From Citromicrobium sp. UBA3494 (lineage in GTDB: Bacteria; Pseudomonadota; Alphaproteobacteria; Sphingomonadales; Sphingomonadaceae), in assembly GCA_002377695.1 (NCBI GenBank), contig DFQH01000001.1, positions 260,093 through 324,092 on the forward strand: 64,000 nucleotides of DNA. Reading direction: 5' to 3'. Every line of letters begins with the position of its first letter. The first letter of the stretch is position 1. The position numbers and the translations under genes were made by a program. A model generated the notes under the pieces. That model did no database searches. It was not told the DNA's origin and saw only the letters and a list, made by a program, of their open reading frames with translations. Positions 25,370 through 35,310 of this stretch are shown here, piece after piece.

Positions 25370-26304
25370 GCGATCACCCCGGAATTCTGCAACAAACGGT
25401 CAACCACCAGCGCGGCGAACAGCACGAACAGGTAGAGGATCGAAAAGGCGAAAAGCCGCTTTTCCGGCTTCATGCTGTCCTGCTCGACCGAGGTGCGCAA
25501 GCCCACCGGAACGGCGAGAGCGGCGAACAGCCCGGTCAGCGCGAGCGCCGCAGCTCCATAGACCACGCCCGCCGTGCCCCACAGCCACGGGGCAGCCGCC
25601 AGCGGCACCATCAGCACGGCGTAGGCAAGAATCTGGTGGCGGGTCGCACGCTCTCCGTGGACAACCGGCATCATCGGCACGCCGGCCTTGGCGTAATCGC
25701 TCTTCACGAACAGCGCGAGCGCCCAGAAATGCGGCGGCGTCCAGAAGAAGATGATCGCGAACAGCAGGATCGGCGTGAGCGTCACCTCGCCCGTCACCGC
25801 GACCCAGCCGATCAGCGGAGGAAAGGCCCCTGCCCCGCCGCCGATCACGATGTTCTGCGGCGTGCGCGGCTTGAGCCACATGGTGTAGACGACCGCGTAG
25901 TAGAAGATGGACAGCGCCAGGATCGCGGCGGCCAGCCAGCCGATCGCAAGGCCCATGGTCAGCACCGAAGCCCCGCACAGCACGGCGGCGAAATCGCGCG
26001 CGTCGTTCCTGCTCACGCGACCGGTTGGGAGCGGACGCTTGGCGGTGCGCTTCATCTTCGCATCCAGATCCGCTTCGAACCACTGGTTGAAGGCGGCAGC
26101 TCCGCCTGCGGCGAGCGCGATGCACAAAATCGCGGTGAAGCCGAGCACGGGGTTGATGCTGCCCGGCGCCGCCAGCAGTCCGCACAGGCCGGTAAACACG
26201 ACCAGACGCACCACACCCGGCTTCGTCAGCGCAAGGAAATCGCGCCAGTGGCTCGACATCGGCGTCGCTGCGGTCGGTGTGTAAAGGGTCGTCGTGTCGG
26301 TCAT
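25366..26304 (-). CDS. ctaB: Protoheme IX farnesyltransferase (heme o synthase)
   Basis: 312 residues with about nine membrane spans. The first prenyl-diphosphate site reads [20 protein letters not shown], the classical N-x3-D-x3-D pattern of UbiA-type transferases. It converts heme b to heme o, the precursor of heme a used by the aa3 oxidase. It follows ctaD after a 99-base gap that holds a strong hairpin. No ctaA is seen in the window. Confidence 0.96.
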   Translation of the reverse strand: MTDTTTLYTPTAATPMSSHWRDFLALTKPGVVRLVVFTGLCGLLAAPGSINPVLGFTAILCIALAAGGAAAFNQWFEADLDAKMKRTAKRPLPTGRVSRNDARDFAAVLCGASVLTMGLAIGWLAAAILALSIFYYAVVYTMWLKPRTPQNIVIGGGAGAFPPLIGWVAVTGEVTLTPILLFAIIFFWTPPHFWALALFVKSDYAKAGVPMMPVVHGERATRHQILAYAVLMVPLAAAPWLWGTAGVVYGAAALALTGLFAALAVPVGLRTSVEQDSMKPEKRLFAFSILYLFVLFAALVVDRLLQNSGVIA

Positions 26305-26358
26305 ATTATTCGGTCGGTCCTCGCGCGGGGCCAGGCACCTGCGCGCCGGAAAATCGGT

Positions 26359-26390
26359 GGGCGGGGCACGCCTTCATGCATGCCCCGCCC
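26359..26390 (-). terminator. Intercistronic hairpin between ctaD and ctaB
   Basis: Arms gggcggggca (26359-26368) and tgccccgccc (26381-26390) pair exactly. On the minus strand the stem is 13 bases after the ctaD stop and is followed by ACCGATTTTCC. It may be a leaky terminator or RNA-stabilising stem that lets subunits I and II be made in excess over the assembly proteins. Confidence 0.55.
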
Positions 26391-26403
26391 TGATGCCTGT
26401 GGC

Positions 26404-28128
26404 TCAGGCCGTCGCGGGCTTCTCTTGGCCGCCCGGCAGGTGGTTGTGGTAATCGTGGTGGTCCTCGATCACCGGCAGCGTTTCGAACTGGTGGAACGGC
26501 GGCGGGCTGGACAGCGTCCATTCCAGCGTCGTCGCGCCCGGGCCCCAGTAGTTCGCTTCCGCCCGGCGGCCGGCCGTGAAGGCGTAGACCATGTTGGCGA
26601 AGAAGATCAGCACCGACAGGGCGACGATACCGTACCCGATGGTCGAGACCTCGTTCCAGAAGCTGTAGGCTTCTACATAGTCGGGGTAGCGCCGCGGCAT
26701 GCCCTGCACGCCCAGGAAGTGCATCGGGAAGAACACCAGGTTCACGCCGACGAAGAACACCCAGAAGTGGATGTGGGCCAGCAGTTCGGAGTGCCAGCGG
26801 CCGCTCATCTTGGGGAACCAGTAATACAGCCCCGCGAAGATCGAGAAGACCGCACCCATCGACAGCACGTAGTGGAAGTGCGCCACGACGTAGTACGTGT
26901 CGTGCAGGTTGTCGTCGACGCCGCCATTGGCGAGCACGACGCCCGTCACGCCGCCCACGGTGAACAGGAAGATGAAGCCCAGCGCCCAGACCATGGGCGA
27001 TTTGAACTCCAGGCTGCCGCCCCACATCGTGGCGATCCAGCTGAAGATCTTCACGCCCGTGGGCACCGCGATGACCATGGTGGCGGCGGTGAAGTACATC
27101 TTCGTGTTCACGTCGAGGCCGACGGTATACATGTGGTGCGCCCACACGATGAAGCCGACCACGCCGATCGCGACCATGGCGTAGGCCATGCCGAGATAGC
27201 CGAACACCGGCTTGCGGCTGAAGGTCGCCACGATCTGGCTGATCATGCCGAAGCCCGGCAGAATCATGATGTACACTTCGGGGTGGCCGAAGAACCAGAA
27301 CAGGTGCTGGTACAGCACGGGGTCGCCGCCACCGGCCGGATCGAAGAAGGTCGTGCCGAAGTTGCGGTCCGTGATCAGCATGGTGATCGCGGCTGCGAGC
27401 ACCGGGAGCGCGAGCAGCAGCAGGAAGGCGGTGACCAGCACCGACCACACGAACAGCGGCATCTTGTGCAGGGTCATCCCCGGCGCGCGCATGTTGAAGA
27501 TGGTGGTGATGAAGTTGGTCGCGCCAAGGATCGAGCCGGCGCCCGCGAGGTGGAGCGAGAAGATCGCGAAATCGACCGCCGGGCCGACCGAGCCGCTGGT
27601 GGAAAGCGGCGCATAGACCGTCCAGCCGGTACCCGCACCCGGCCCGATACCGCCGGGCACGAACAGCGAGAACAGCAGCGAGCAGAAGCCCGCCACGGTC
27701 AGCCAGAAAGAAATGTTGTTCATGCGCGGGAAGGCCATGTCAGGCGCGCCGATCATCAGCGGCACGAACCAGTTGCCGAACCCCCCGATCATCGCGGGCA
27801 TGACCATGAAGAACACCATGATCAGACCGTGGGCGGTGATGAACACGTTCCACATGTGCAGCGCGGTATCGAGATCGGCACCGCCGCCCATGAACTCGGC
27901 CCACCAGCCAAGGTACTGAATGCCCGGCGCTGCCAGCTCCATCCGCATGATGCCGGAAATGCCGCCACCGATAACCCCCGCGATCACCGCGAAGATCAGG
28001 TAGAGCGTGCCGATATCCTTGTGGTTGGTCGACATGAACCAGCGGGCGATGAAGCCCGGCTTGTGGTCCGCATCGTGATGGTCGTGCGCATCATCGTGGG
28101 CCTGGAAGGTGTCAGCGGTGGTAGCCAT
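26404..28128 (-). CDS. ctaD: Cytochrome c oxidase subunit I (aa3 type)
   Basis: 574 residues with twelve membrane spans. The heme-copper site is intact: [18 protein letters not shown] (CuB His and cross-linked Tyr), [16 protein letters not shown], and the heme a/a3 ligands in [16 protein letters not shown]. It forms the catalytic core that reduces oxygen to water and pumps protons. The N-terminus has a His/Asp-rich stretch ([14 protein letters not shown]) before the usual start of the family, which could bind metal. It follows ctaC by 62 bases. Confidence 0.98.
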   Translation of the reverse strand: MATTADTFQAHDDAHDHHDADHKPGFIARWFMSTNHKDIGTLYLIFAVIAGVIGGGISGIMRMELAAPGIQYLGWWAEFMGGGADLDTALHMWNVFITAHGLIMVFFMVMPAMIGGFGNWFVPLMIGAPDMAFPRMNNISFWLTVAGFCSLLFSLFVPGGIGPGAGTGWTVYAPLSTSGSVGPAVDFAIFSLHLAGAGSILGATNFITTIFNMRAPGMTLHKMPLFVWSVLVTAFLLLLALPVLAAAITMLITDRNFGTTFFDPAGGGDPVLYQHLFWFFGHPEVYIMILPGFGMISQIVATFSRKPVFGYLGMAYAMVAIGVVGFIVWAHHMYTVGLDVNTKMYFTAATMVIAVPTGVKIFSWIATMWGGSLEFKSPMVWALGFIFLFTVGGVTGVVLANGGVDDNLHDTYYVVAHFHYVLSMGAVFSIFAGLYYWFPKMSGRWHSELLAHIHFWVFFVGVNLVFFPMHFLGVQGMPRRYPDYVEAYSFWNEVSTIGYGIVALSVLIFFANMVYAFTAGRRAEANYWGPGATTLEWTLSSPPPFHQFETLPVIEDHHDYHNHLPGGQEKPATA

Positions 28129-28190
28129 GTCGCTCGCGTTCTCTTTGGTTCTGCTGTTTTTCTATCAGATTGCTCGGGTTGGAAGCGCCG

Positions 28191-29336
28191 TCAATTGGTG
28201 CTTTCGGCCCCCTCGGTCTCGCTCGCATCGAGCGGGACGGACGGTGCGGTACCGCCATCGTCCGCCGCGGTCGGCGCGCCGCCCGCGGCGGGAGCACCTT
28301 CGGTGGCGCTGGCCGGAGCCTGAATATCCATCTGTTCCGCCGTCTCGGCTTCCTCGCCGAAGCTGCCGCCCTTCGAAAGCACCCACTGGCGCCAGCGATC
28401 CATCGGAACCGCCTCGATCGCGATCGGCATGTAGGCGTGGCGCGCGCCGCACAGTTCGGAACACTGGCCGTAATAGATGCCCGGTTCCTCGATCGTCAGC
28501 ATGCGCTCGTTCAGGCGGCCGGGAATCGCGTCCAGCTTGAACCACAGGCTCGGCACCGCGAAGGAGTGGATCACGTCCGCGCCGAAGGTCTGGATACGCA
28601 GCGGCACGCCCACCGGCACGACCATGCGGTTATCCACCGCCAGCTGCGCAGGCAGACCGGCCGACAGCGCTTCTTCCGCTGGCAGCATGTTCGAAATCAC
28701 TTCGAACCCGCCCTGGTCGGGATAGGTGTAGCCCCAGTACCACTGGTACCCGGTCGCCTTGATGGTGATCGCATTTTCGGGCGGGGTTTCGTACTGGCGG
28801 GCAAGCAGCGTGATCGAAGGCACCGCGATAACGATCAGGATGATCACGGGAACGATGGTCCAGATCACCTCGATCAGCGTATTGTGCGTGGTGCGCGAAG
28901 GTTCGCGCCCTTCGCGGCGGCGATAGCGGACGACGACCACCATCAGCAGGAACAGCACGAAGGCGCTGATCGCCACGATCACGGGGATCAGGATGTAGTT
29001 GTTCATCCCCAGCGCGTACTTGCCGTCATCCGTATACTGATCCTGGAAGGTCATGCTCTTCCACGGATCTTCTTCGAACGAGGTCGGCTGCCCCTTGATC
29101 CATTCCGGACCGAGGTATTCGTAAGCCGCTTCCCCCTCGCCCGCGGCGTCCTGCGTCTCGGCACCCTCGCCATCGGCGGGGGTTTGCGCGGCCGCTTCGG
29201 CCTCGCCGGCGGTGTCGGGCGCAGCCACGCTCGGCGTGGTGGCCAGCGCGGGCTGAATGGCGATGGCCAGAGCCACAAGGGCCAGCATGCCGATCACAAG
29301 ACGGCGGATATCGCGGAAGGTGGCGGCAGTCGGCAT
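28191..29336 (-). CDS. ctaC: Cytochrome c oxidase subunit II
   Basis: 381 residues from ATG 29336. A signal peptide (about residues 12-32) is followed by an Ala/Glu-rich linker (33-72), two membrane spans (about 113-137 and 157-176) and the periplasmic cupredoxin domain. The CuA ligands are complete: His257, Cys292, Glu294, Cys296, His300 and Met303 (QCSELCGARHAYMP). The last 50 residues are an acidic Ala/Gly tail. CuA accepts electrons from cytochrome c. It is the first gene of the long cta-thrC-moa run and has a good promoter. Confidence 0.97.
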   Translation of the reverse strand: MPTAATFRDIRRLVIGMLALVALAIAIQPALATTPSVAAPDTAGEAEAAAQTPADGEGAETQDAAGEGEAAYEYLGPEWIKGQPTSFEEDPWKSMTFQDQYTDDGKYALGMNNYILIPVIVAISAFVLFLLMVVVVRYRRREGREPSRTTHNTLIEVIWTIVPVIILIVIAVPSITLLARQYETPPENAITIKATGYQWYWGYTYPDQGGFEVISNMLPAEEALSAGLPAQLAVDNRMVVPVGVPLRIQTFGADVIHSFAVPSLWFKLDAIPGRLNERMLTIEEPGIYYGQCSELCGARHAYMPIAIEAVPMDRWRQWVLSKGGSFGEEAETAEQMDIQAPASATEGAPAAGGAPTAADDGGTAPSVPLDASETEGAESTN

Positions 29337-29419
29337 TGTCTGTCGTATTCCCTGTAGTCTGACGAGAAACGGTGCTCTGGCGAACCCTCCCGGCCCGATA
29401 CACACCATTTTGGCGAGGC

Positions 29420-29448
29420 GCTATAGGCGCGCTTGCCGCGACTCTCAA
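29420..29448 (-). promoter_or_regulatory. ctaC: Sigma-70 promoter of ctaC and the oxidase cluster
   Basis: Minus-strand -35 TTGAGA (29448-29443), 17-base spacer and -10 TATAGC (29425-29420), about 84 bases upstream of the ctaC ATG. It lies in the 195-base divergent region shared with pyrE. Confidence 0.65.
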
Positions 29449-29531
29449 GCGCCTCTAGACGGGATTTCCCGCGCCGTCCAATGCGTTCGGTGCACTACTG
29501 TTTCAGCTTTCCGAAAGGCCACGCTCCTGGG

Positions 29532-30113
29532 ATGACCGAAGAAGAGATCATCGGCGAACTGCGCGCCTGCGACGCATTGCTCGAAGGGCACTTCCTGCTC
29601 AGCTCGGGCCGGCACTCCGCGCATTACCTGCAATGCGCGCGCGTGCTGATGAACCCGGAACGCGCCGGGCGCATGGCTTTTGCGCTCTCCCAGAAGATCC
29701 CGCGCGACATCCGCAGCCAGATCGACGTGGTGGTCAGCCCGGCGATGGGAGGCCTCATCATCGGGCACGAGATGGGGCGTGCGCTGGGGAAAAACGCGAT
29801 GTTCCTCGAACGGCCCGAGGGCACGTTCGAACTGCGGCGCGGCTTCGCGCTCGAAAAAGGCGCGAAGGTACTGATGGTGGAAGACGTCGTCACCACCGGC
29901 AAATCGAGCATGGAAGCGATCGAGGCCGTGGGCCGCGAAGGCGGCGAGGTGATTGCCGAGGCTTCGCTGGTCGATCGCTCGTCGGGCACGGTGGAACTTG
30001 GCGTGCCGTTCTTCCCGCTGATCCAGCTTTCCTTCCCGACCTATGCGGACAGCGAGGTCCCGGCGGAGTTGAAAGCGGTTCCCGTGACCAAGCCGGGGAG
30101 CCGGAAATCTTGA
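29532..30113 (+). CDS. pyrE: Orotate phosphoribosyltransferase
   Basis: 193 residues from ATG 29532. The PRPP loop VLMVEDVVTTGKSSMEAIEAV is intact, and the N-terminal HFLLSSGRHSAHYLQC matches the family. It joins orotate to PRPP to make OMP in pyrimidine synthesis. A longer open frame begins at 29433 but crosses the divergent promoter and shows no family similarity. Its stop overlaps the TTG start of pdxJ. Confidence 0.95.
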   Translation: MTEEEIIGELRACDALLEGHFLLSSGRHSAHYLQCARVLMNPERAGRMAFALSQKIPRDIRSQIDVVVSPAMGGLIIGHEMGRALGKNAMFLERPEGTFELRRGFALEKGAKVLMVEDVVTTGKSSMEAIEAVGREGGEVIAEASLVDRSSGTVELGVPFFPLIQLSFPTYADSEVPAELKAVPVTKPGSRKS

Positions 30114-30856
30114 GCGAAGCTCGCAAGCTCCGCCTCGGCGTGAACATCGACCATGTCGCGACCATTCGCAACGCGCGCGGCGGCGATCATCCCGATCCGG
30201 TGCGCGCGGCGGAAATCGTCGCAGCGGTGGGTGGCGACGGCATTACCGCGCACCTGCGCGAGGACCGCCGCCATATCCGCGACGACGATCTCAAACGCAT
30301 CCAGGATGCGACCGACCTGCCATTGAACCTTGAGATGGCGGCGACCGGGGAAATGCTGAAGATCGCGCTGCGGCACCAGCCGCACGCTGCGTGCATCGTC
30401 CCCGAGAAGCGCGAGGAGCGCACGACCGAAGGCGGCCTCGACGCCGCCGGGCTGCACAATCAGCTTGCCCCCATCGTGACGGAACTGCGCGATGCGGGCA
30501 TCCGCGTCTCGCTCTTCATCGAGGCAGATCCGCGCCAGCTCGAAGCGGCGATGCGCCTTGGCGCGCCCGTGGTAGAGTTCCATACCGGCGAATATGCGCA
30601 TGCCCACGAGCGTGGGGACGGCGAGGCGCGCGCGGTGGAGTTGAAACGGATTGCGGACATGGCGGCCCTGGCGGTGAAGAACGGGATCGAACCCCACGCG
30701 GGCCACGGACTGACCTTCGAGAATGTGCAGCCGATTGCGGCCATTCCCCAACTCGCCGAGCTCAATATCGGACACTACCTTGTGGGCGAGGCGATCTTTA
30801 CCGGCCTGGAGCCAGCGATCCGCCGCATGCGCGAACTGATGGACGAAGCGCGGTGA
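30110..30856 (+). CDS. pdxJ: Pyridoxine 5'-phosphate synthase
   Basis: 248 residues, starting at TTG 30110, which overlaps the pyrE stop as TTGA. The start fits the family because LRLGVNIDHVATIRNARGG begins only seven residues later. Other marks are HLREDRRHIRDDD, LFIEADPRQLEAA and GIEPHAGHGLTFENV. PdxJ closes the pyridine ring from deoxyxylulose phosphate and aminoacetone phosphate in vitamin B6 synthesis. The weak TTG start tied to the pyrE stop suggests translation mostly by re-initiation. Confidence 0.94.
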   Translation: MSEARKLRLGVNIDHVATIRNARGGDHPDPVRAAEIVAAVGGDGITAHLREDRRHIRDDDLKRIQDATDLPLNLEMAATGEMLKIALRHQPHAACIVPEKREERTTEGGLDAAGLHNQLAPIVTELRDAGIRVSLFIEADPRQLEAAMRLGAPVVEFHTGEYAHAHERGDGEARAVELKRIADMAALAVKNGIEPHAGHGLTFENVQPIAAIPQLAELNIGHYLVGEAIFTGLEPAIRRMRELMDEAR

Positions 30857-31128
30857 ATGACCCCGCTCAATTCACCCGTGCTCAGCACTTATGGCTCGTA
30901 GCGGGGGCGATACCCTTCCTCCTGAGTATCTTCCTGCTGGGCGTCTCGCTCAATTCGGGCTTGCTTACCGCCTTCGCGATCGGCTGGCCGCTGCTGCAGG
31001 TCTTCGGCTACACTATGACCCTGCGCATGGCGAAGGGCGATCCATCGCACGATCTCGTCAAGGTGCAGGTGATCCTGCACTATATCGCGCTGGCCTTGTT
31101 GCTGGCTCTGGTGGGGCGCGCTCTATGA
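30853..31128 (+). CDS. Small membrane protein in the pdxJ-acpS operon
   Basis: 91 residues from GTG 30853, which overlaps the pdxJ stop as GTGA. Two or three hydrophobic segments are seen, at about 13-31, 38-52 and 70-89. No motif identifies a function. The stop overlaps the acpS start as ATGA. Its place between pdxJ and acpS makes it certain to be co-translated, but no role is known to me. Confidence 0.8.
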   Translation: MNDPAQFTRAQHLWLVAGAIPFLLSIFLLGVSLNSGLLTAFAIGWPLLQVFGYTMTLRMAKGDPSHDLVKVQVILHYIALALLLALVGRAL

Positions 31129-31526
31129 TCATCGGCCTAGGCTCCGACCTGTGCAGTATCGAGCGCATCCAGAACTCGCTCGACCGTTATGGCGAGCGGT
31201 TCGAGAACCGCGTCTTTACCGAGGTCGAGCGCGCCAAGGCGAGGAAACGCCCCTTCACCATCGCGGGCACCTACGCCAAGCGGTTCGCGGCGAAGGAGGC
31301 TTTCTCCAAGGCCGTCGGCACCGGCTTCAAACGCGGCGTGTACATGAAGGACATCGGCGTGGTTAACGCAGCCTCCGGCGCGCCCACTCTCGAACTGGCA
31401 CACGGGGCCGCCAAGGCGCTTGCGCAAATCACGCCCGAAGGCCATGTGGCGCATGTTCACCTTACCCTCACCGACGATCATCCATGGGCGCAGGCCTTCG
31501 TGATCATCGAGGCCTTTCCCGAATGA
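31125..31526 (+). CDS. acpS: Holo-[acyl-carrier-protein] synthase
   Basis: 133 residues. AcpS moves 4'-phosphopantetheine from CoA to the Ser of apo-ACP. Magnesium and substrate residues are in [14 protein letters not shown] (Asp8 region) and [13 protein letters not shown]. Length is typical. It overlaps the genes on both sides by four bases, in the chain that runs pyrE, pdxJ, membrane protein, acpS and lepB. Confidence 0.95.
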   Translation: MIIGLGSDLCSIERIQNSLDRYGERFENRVFTEVERAKARKRPFTIAGTYAKRFAAKEAFSKAVGTGFKRGVYMKDIGVVNAASGAPTLELAHGAAKALAQITPEGHVAHVHLTLTDDHPWAQAFVIIEAFPE

Positions 31527-32401
31527 GCAATGTTACCGGCATGAGCGATACCAAGACCGCAAAGAAGGACGGCGAGAACGACAAGGTCAACTGGTTCGCC
31601 GAACTGCGCGGGCTTGCGATCATGCTGCTCGCCGTGCTGGCCTTCCACAGCTTCGTCGCCAAGCCGTTCTACATCCCCTCGACCAGCATGATGCCCAATC
31701 TGCTGGTGGGCGACCGGCTGATCGTCAGCAAATATCCTTACGGCTATTCCTGGGCCTCGGTGACGTTTCACCTGCTCCCGCGCGGGGACTGGCGCGTCTT
31801 CGGCGGCACGCCCGAATACGGGGACATCGTGATCCCCGTGCACCCGCAGCGCAGCGAGGATTACATCAAGCGCGTCGTTGCCCTTCCGGGAGACCGGATC
31901 GCGGTGCGCGGCGGGCAGATCATCCTCAACGGCGTGCCGGTGCCGCAGCAGGTCGAGCCGGACATGCTGCTGCCCAACGACCTCAACACCCCCTGCAACG
32001 AACCCGAATTCGAAATCGTGACCGGGCCCGACGGCACATCCAAGTGCAGGGTCCCCGTAATGCGCGAGACGCTGCCTAACGGGGCCACCTACCTCATCAT
32101 CGAGGCCCTGCCCGATCAGCCGCTGGACGATTACGACGAGATCCTGGTGCCCGAAGATGCGGTGTTCGTGATGGGCGACAACCGCGACTATTCGGCGGAC
32201 AGCCGCGCCTCCGTGGCGCGGCAGGGGCTCGGCGGACCCGTGCCGCTGGCCAATATCGGCGGGCGCGCGGAATTCATCACCTTCTCGCTCGACGGGACGG
32301 CCAGCCTGAACCCGTTCAGCTGGTTCGGCGCGATGCGCGGGGATCGCGCGTTCACCACGCTGCGCCCGACCCGCACAGAAATCACCGAAGCGGCGGACTG
32401 A
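31523..32401 (+). CDS. lepB: Signal peptidase I
   Basis: 292 residues from ATG 31523. One membrane span lies at about residues 30-46. The catalytic dyad is Ser55 in [11 protein letters not shown] and Lys116 in [11 protein letters not shown], and the box near the end reads [15 protein letters not shown]. It removes signal peptides of exported proteins on the periplasmic side of the inner membrane. Its ATG overlaps the acpS stop as ATGA. rnc and era, frequent partners elsewhere, would lie outside this operon. Confidence 0.96.
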   Translation: MSNVTGMSDTKTAKKDGENDKVNWFAELRGLAIMLLAVLAFHSFVAKPFYIPSTSMMPNLLVGDRLIVSKYPYGYSWASVTFHLLPRGDWRVFGGTPEYGDIVIPVHPQRSEDYIKRVVALPGDRIAVRGGQIILNGVPVPQQVEPDMLLPNDLNTPCNEPEFEIVTGPDGTSKCRVPVMRETLPNGATYLIIEALPDQPLDDYDEILVPEDAVFVMGDNRDYSADSRASVARQGLGGPVPLANIGGRAEFITFSLDGTASLNPFSWFGAMRGDRAFTTLRPTRTEITEAAD

Positions 32402-32410
32402 CGCCAGCTC

Positions 32411-33595
32411 ATGGATCAGTCCGGAACCGATTCCACGCCAGACGCGAAGCCCAGTCATCCGCTGCCCGAAGACCGGCGGATCGATCCGCCGATTCCCGCC
32501 GATGCGCAGGACGCGGACGAATGGGGCGGCGCGAGCCCGGCCTATATTTCCAATCCCCGCCTGAGGCACGAAGTCAGCAAGGCGCTGATCTGGGTCGGCG
32601 TGATCGGCTCCGTCGCGCTGGCCGTCTATATTTCGCAGGCGCTGCTGGTGATTTTCGCCTCGCTGGTCTTCGCCTCGCTGATCGACGGGGGCGCGCGGCT
32701 GATCGGACGCTATCTCGCCATTCCGCGGGCGCTGCGGATCGTGATGGTGCTGCTGGGCGCGATCGCCTTCCTGATCTGGCTGGGCTATTTCGCCGGTTCG
32801 CAGATCACCGAACAGGCAGCCACCCTGCCCGCCATCGTGGAAGCCCAGCTGAACGAGCTGATCGCACTCGCGCGGGCGAACGGCATGGCCGTTTCGCTGT
32901 CCGACGCGCAGTCCATGCTCGACCAGGTGCTCAGCGGCGTGGGCACCGTGACCCGCGCAATCGGCGGGATCGCGGGGGCCATCGGCACCACGGTGATCAT
33001 CCTGGTTATCGGCATCTACGTGGCGCTTGAGCCCAATCTGTACGAACGCGGCGTCGAATGGATGGCACCGCGCACCGGCCGGAGCGAACTGCGCAAGACG
33101 CTGGCCGAGATGGCGCTGACCATGCGCCGCCTGATGGCGGGCCGCGTGGTCGGCATGGTGTTCGAGGGCGTGTTCACCTGGATCGCGCTGGAGCTGTTCG
33201 GCGTGCCCATGGCCGCGCTGCTCGGCATACTCACCGGCCTGCTGGCCTTCATCCCCAACCTGGGCGCGCTGATTTCCGGCATCCTGATGGCGATCGTCGG
33301 CTTCTCGGTCGGGGTGGAGACGGGTATCGCGGCCATCGTGGTCTATTTCGTGGTGCAGACCTTCGACGGTTATGTCGTGATCCCCATGATCGCCCGCAAA
33401 ACGGTCGATCTGCCGCCTGCGCTCGTGCTCGGCGCGCAGCTCATCATGGGTATCCTGTTCGGCATCATCGGCCTGCTGCTGGCCGATCCGCTGCTGGCCA
33501 TGCTCAAGGTCGCGCTCGTGCGCCGGTCGGAAGCAAACGACGCCGCGCAGGCCGCGGGGATGGATGTTCAGGAAGGCGCCCCGGCAGGTTCCTGA
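32411..33595 (+). CDS. AI-2E family permease (PF01594)
   Basis: 394 residues with about seven to eight hydrophobic segments and a polar N-terminal tail of 55 residues. The family signature region is ALLGILTGLLAFIPNLGALI followed by QTFDGYVVIPMIARKTVDLPP. Members have been linked to export of autoinducer 2 and to sodium/proton antiport, so the substrate is open. It starts ten bases after lepB and probably shares its transcript. Confidence 0.88.
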   Translation: MDQSGTDSTPDAKPSHPLPEDRRIDPPIPADAQDADEWGGASPAYISNPRLRHEVSKALIWVGVIGSVALAVYISQALLVIFASLVFASLIDGGARLIGRYLAIPRALRIVMVLLGAIAFLIWLGYFAGSQITEQAATLPAIVEAQLNELIALARANGMAVSLSDAQSMLDQVLSGVGTVTRAIGGIAGAIGTTVIILVIGIYVALEPNLYERGVEWMAPRTGRSELRKTLAEMALTMRRLMAGRVVGMVFEGVFTWIALELFGVPMAALLGILTGLLAFIPNLGALISGILMAIVGFSVGVETGIAAIVVYFVVQTFDGYVVIPMIARKTVDLPPALVLGAQLIMGILFGIIGLLLADPLLAMLKVALVRRSEANDAAQAAGMDVQEGAPAGS

Positions 33596-33616
33596 GGGCA
33601 GCTTCGCAAGGAGAGA

Positions 33617-34843
33617 ATGATGGTACGCGCATTCCTGTACTTCGTGGCGACGATGGTCGTGCTCGTCATCATCGGCATGTTCGCGCTCAACATCTGGTCC
33701 GAAGAAGTGACCGAATATACTTTCACGCCCGACGCGGAGTTCGTCGAGCAGGATGCGCTGGCCGACAATGCCTATGCAGACCCGGACATGTGGTATTCGC
33801 GCCCCGGCATCGGCACCAACGATCCGTCACGCTACCAGCCGGCCATCGCGGAAACCGAGAACCCGCTGCCGCGCAGCGAGGACGAAGGCACGCTGGTGGA
33901 GCAGGCCAGCGAGGCAGGATCGCGCCGGATGACCGCCGAAGAGGCGGAGGACGCCCCGCCCTTCGCGGTCTTCTTCATCCACCCCACCAGCTACATCCCC
34001 ACGCGTTTCGGCGAGGAAACCGCCAACTGGAACGCCGATTTCGGAAACGAGGAAGCCGAAGCGCGCGCCAACCTGTTCTTGCGCGGGCTCGCCAGCCCGT
34101 TCAACCGCGCGGCCGAGATCTGGGCGCCCAAGTATCGCCAGGCGCATGTCGGCGCCTTCGTGACCGACAAGCCCGAGGCGGAGCAGGCCATCGACGCCGC
34201 CTATCGCGACGTGGCGCAGGCCTTCGACTATTTCCTCGAAAGCGTGGACGAGGATCGCCCCATCGTGCTCGCCGGGCACAGCCAGGGGTCGCTCCACCTC
34301 CTGCGTCTGCTGCGAGAGCGGGTGAAGGGGCGCGACGTCGCCAACCGTATCGCAGCGGTCTACGCGGTGGGCTGGCCGATCTCGCTCGACCATGACCTGC
34401 CCGTGCTGCCACTGCCCGCCTGCGAGCGGCAGAACCAGGCTGGCTGCATCCTCAGCTGGGCGAGCTTTGCCGACGGGGGCAATCCCTCGATGCTGCTCAG
34501 CCGTTTCCAGGCGAGCCCCGGTTTCGATGGCGAGGAGCGCGGCGACACGCCGATCCTTTGCGTGAACCCGATCACCGGCTTCCAGAACAGCACGGCTCCG
34601 GCGGACGACAACAAGGGCACGCTGGTGCCGAACGAAAACCTGTCTTCGGGCGAACTGGTCGCGGGCGCGGTGGGCGCGCGGTGCGACGATCAGGGCATCC
34701 TGCGGATCGGCGATCCGCCCGCGATGGGCTCCGCCGTCCTCCCGGGGGACAACTACCACGTGTACGATATTCCGCTGTTCTGGCGGAACATTCAGGAAGA
34801 TGTCGTGGTCCGGGTGCGCGAATGGGCGGCAGCGAACTCGTAG
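33617..34843 (+). CDS. DUF3089 alpha/beta hydrolase-like protein
   Basis: 408 residues. One membrane anchor at about residues 6-26 is followed by a long periplasmic domain. An alpha/beta hydrolase nucleophile elbow is visible in IVLAGHSQGSLHLLRLL, and PPFAVFFIHPTSYIPT fits the DUF3089 family (PF11288). The substrate is unknown; lipase or esterase activity is likely. Tandem ATGs at 33617 and 33620 follow GGAGAG. Its last 22 bases overlap the start of ruvX. Confidence 0.85.
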   Translation: MMVRAFLYFVATMVVLVIIGMFALNIWSEEVTEYTFTPDAEFVEQDALADNAYADPDMWYSRPGIGTNDPSRYQPAIAETENPLPRSEDEGTLVEQASEAGSRRMTAEEAEDAPPFAVFFIHPTSYIPTRFGEETANWNADFGNEEAEARANLFLRGLASPFNRAAEIWAPKYRQAHVGAFVTDKPEAEQAIDAAYRDVAQAFDYFLESVDEDRPIVLAGHSQGSLHLLRLLRERVKGRDVANRIAAVYAVGWPISLDHDLPVLPLPACERQNQAGCILSWASFADGGNPSMLLSRFQASPGFDGEERGDTPILCVNPITGFQNSTAPADDNKGTLVPNENLSSGELVAGAVGARCDDQGILRIGDPPAMGSAVLPGDNYHVYDIPLFWRNIQEDVVVRVREWAAANS

Positions 34844-35310
34844 GCGAAACCGCCGCTGGTCTTGCCGAAGCCCTGCCCGATGGCGGCGCGCTGATCGGAC
34901 TGGACCTGGGCACCAAAACCATCGGCATCGCCGTATGCGATGCGGGCTGGCGTTTCGCCACCGCGCTCAAGACGCTGCCGCGCGGCAAGTTCGGGCGCGA
35001 CCGGGACGAGATGCGCAAGCTGATCGAGGGGCGCCGCGTGCGCGGCATCGTGCTGGGCCTGCCACGCAACATGGATGGCAGCGAGGGGCCGCGCGCGCAG
35101 GCGAGCCGGGCCTACGCGCGCAATCTGGCGGAGGCTTTCGGCCTGCCCGTGCTGCTGTGGGACGAACGCTGGTCTACCAAGAGCGCGGACGACGCGATGA
35201 TCGGGCTGGACGTCAGCCGCCGCAAGCGCGCCGAACGGATCGACGCAGAAGCGGCAACGATTATCCTGCAGGCTGCCATAGATGCGGCCTCGAACGATCC
35301 GCTGATCTAG
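34822..35310 (+). CDS. ruvX: Holliday junction resolvase-like protein RuvX (YqgF)
   Basis: 162 residues. RNase H-fold motifs are intact: GLDLGTKTIGIAVCD, VLGLPRNMDGSEG, LWDERWSTKSADD and the final DAEAATIILQAA. RuvX/YqgF is involved in 16S rRNA end maturation and may cleave branched DNA. ATG 34822 lies inside the 3' end of the DUF3089 gene. The stop TAG is nested with the stop of the convergent cupin-like gene in CTAG. Confidence 0.93.
   Translation: MGGSELVGETAAGLAEALPDGGALIGLDLGTKTIGIAVCDAGWRFATALKTLPRGKFGRDRDEMRKLIEGRRVRGIVLGLPRNMDGSEGPRAQASRAYARNLAEAFGLPVLLWDERWSTKSADDAMIGLDVSRRKRAERIDAEAATIILQAAIDAASNDPLI

Noticed and set aside
25636..28323. 895-codon open frame on the plus strand
   Set aside because: It is antisense to ctaB and ctaD. 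Its product is His/Arg/Asp-rich low-complexity sequence caused by codon bias of the genes on the other strand.
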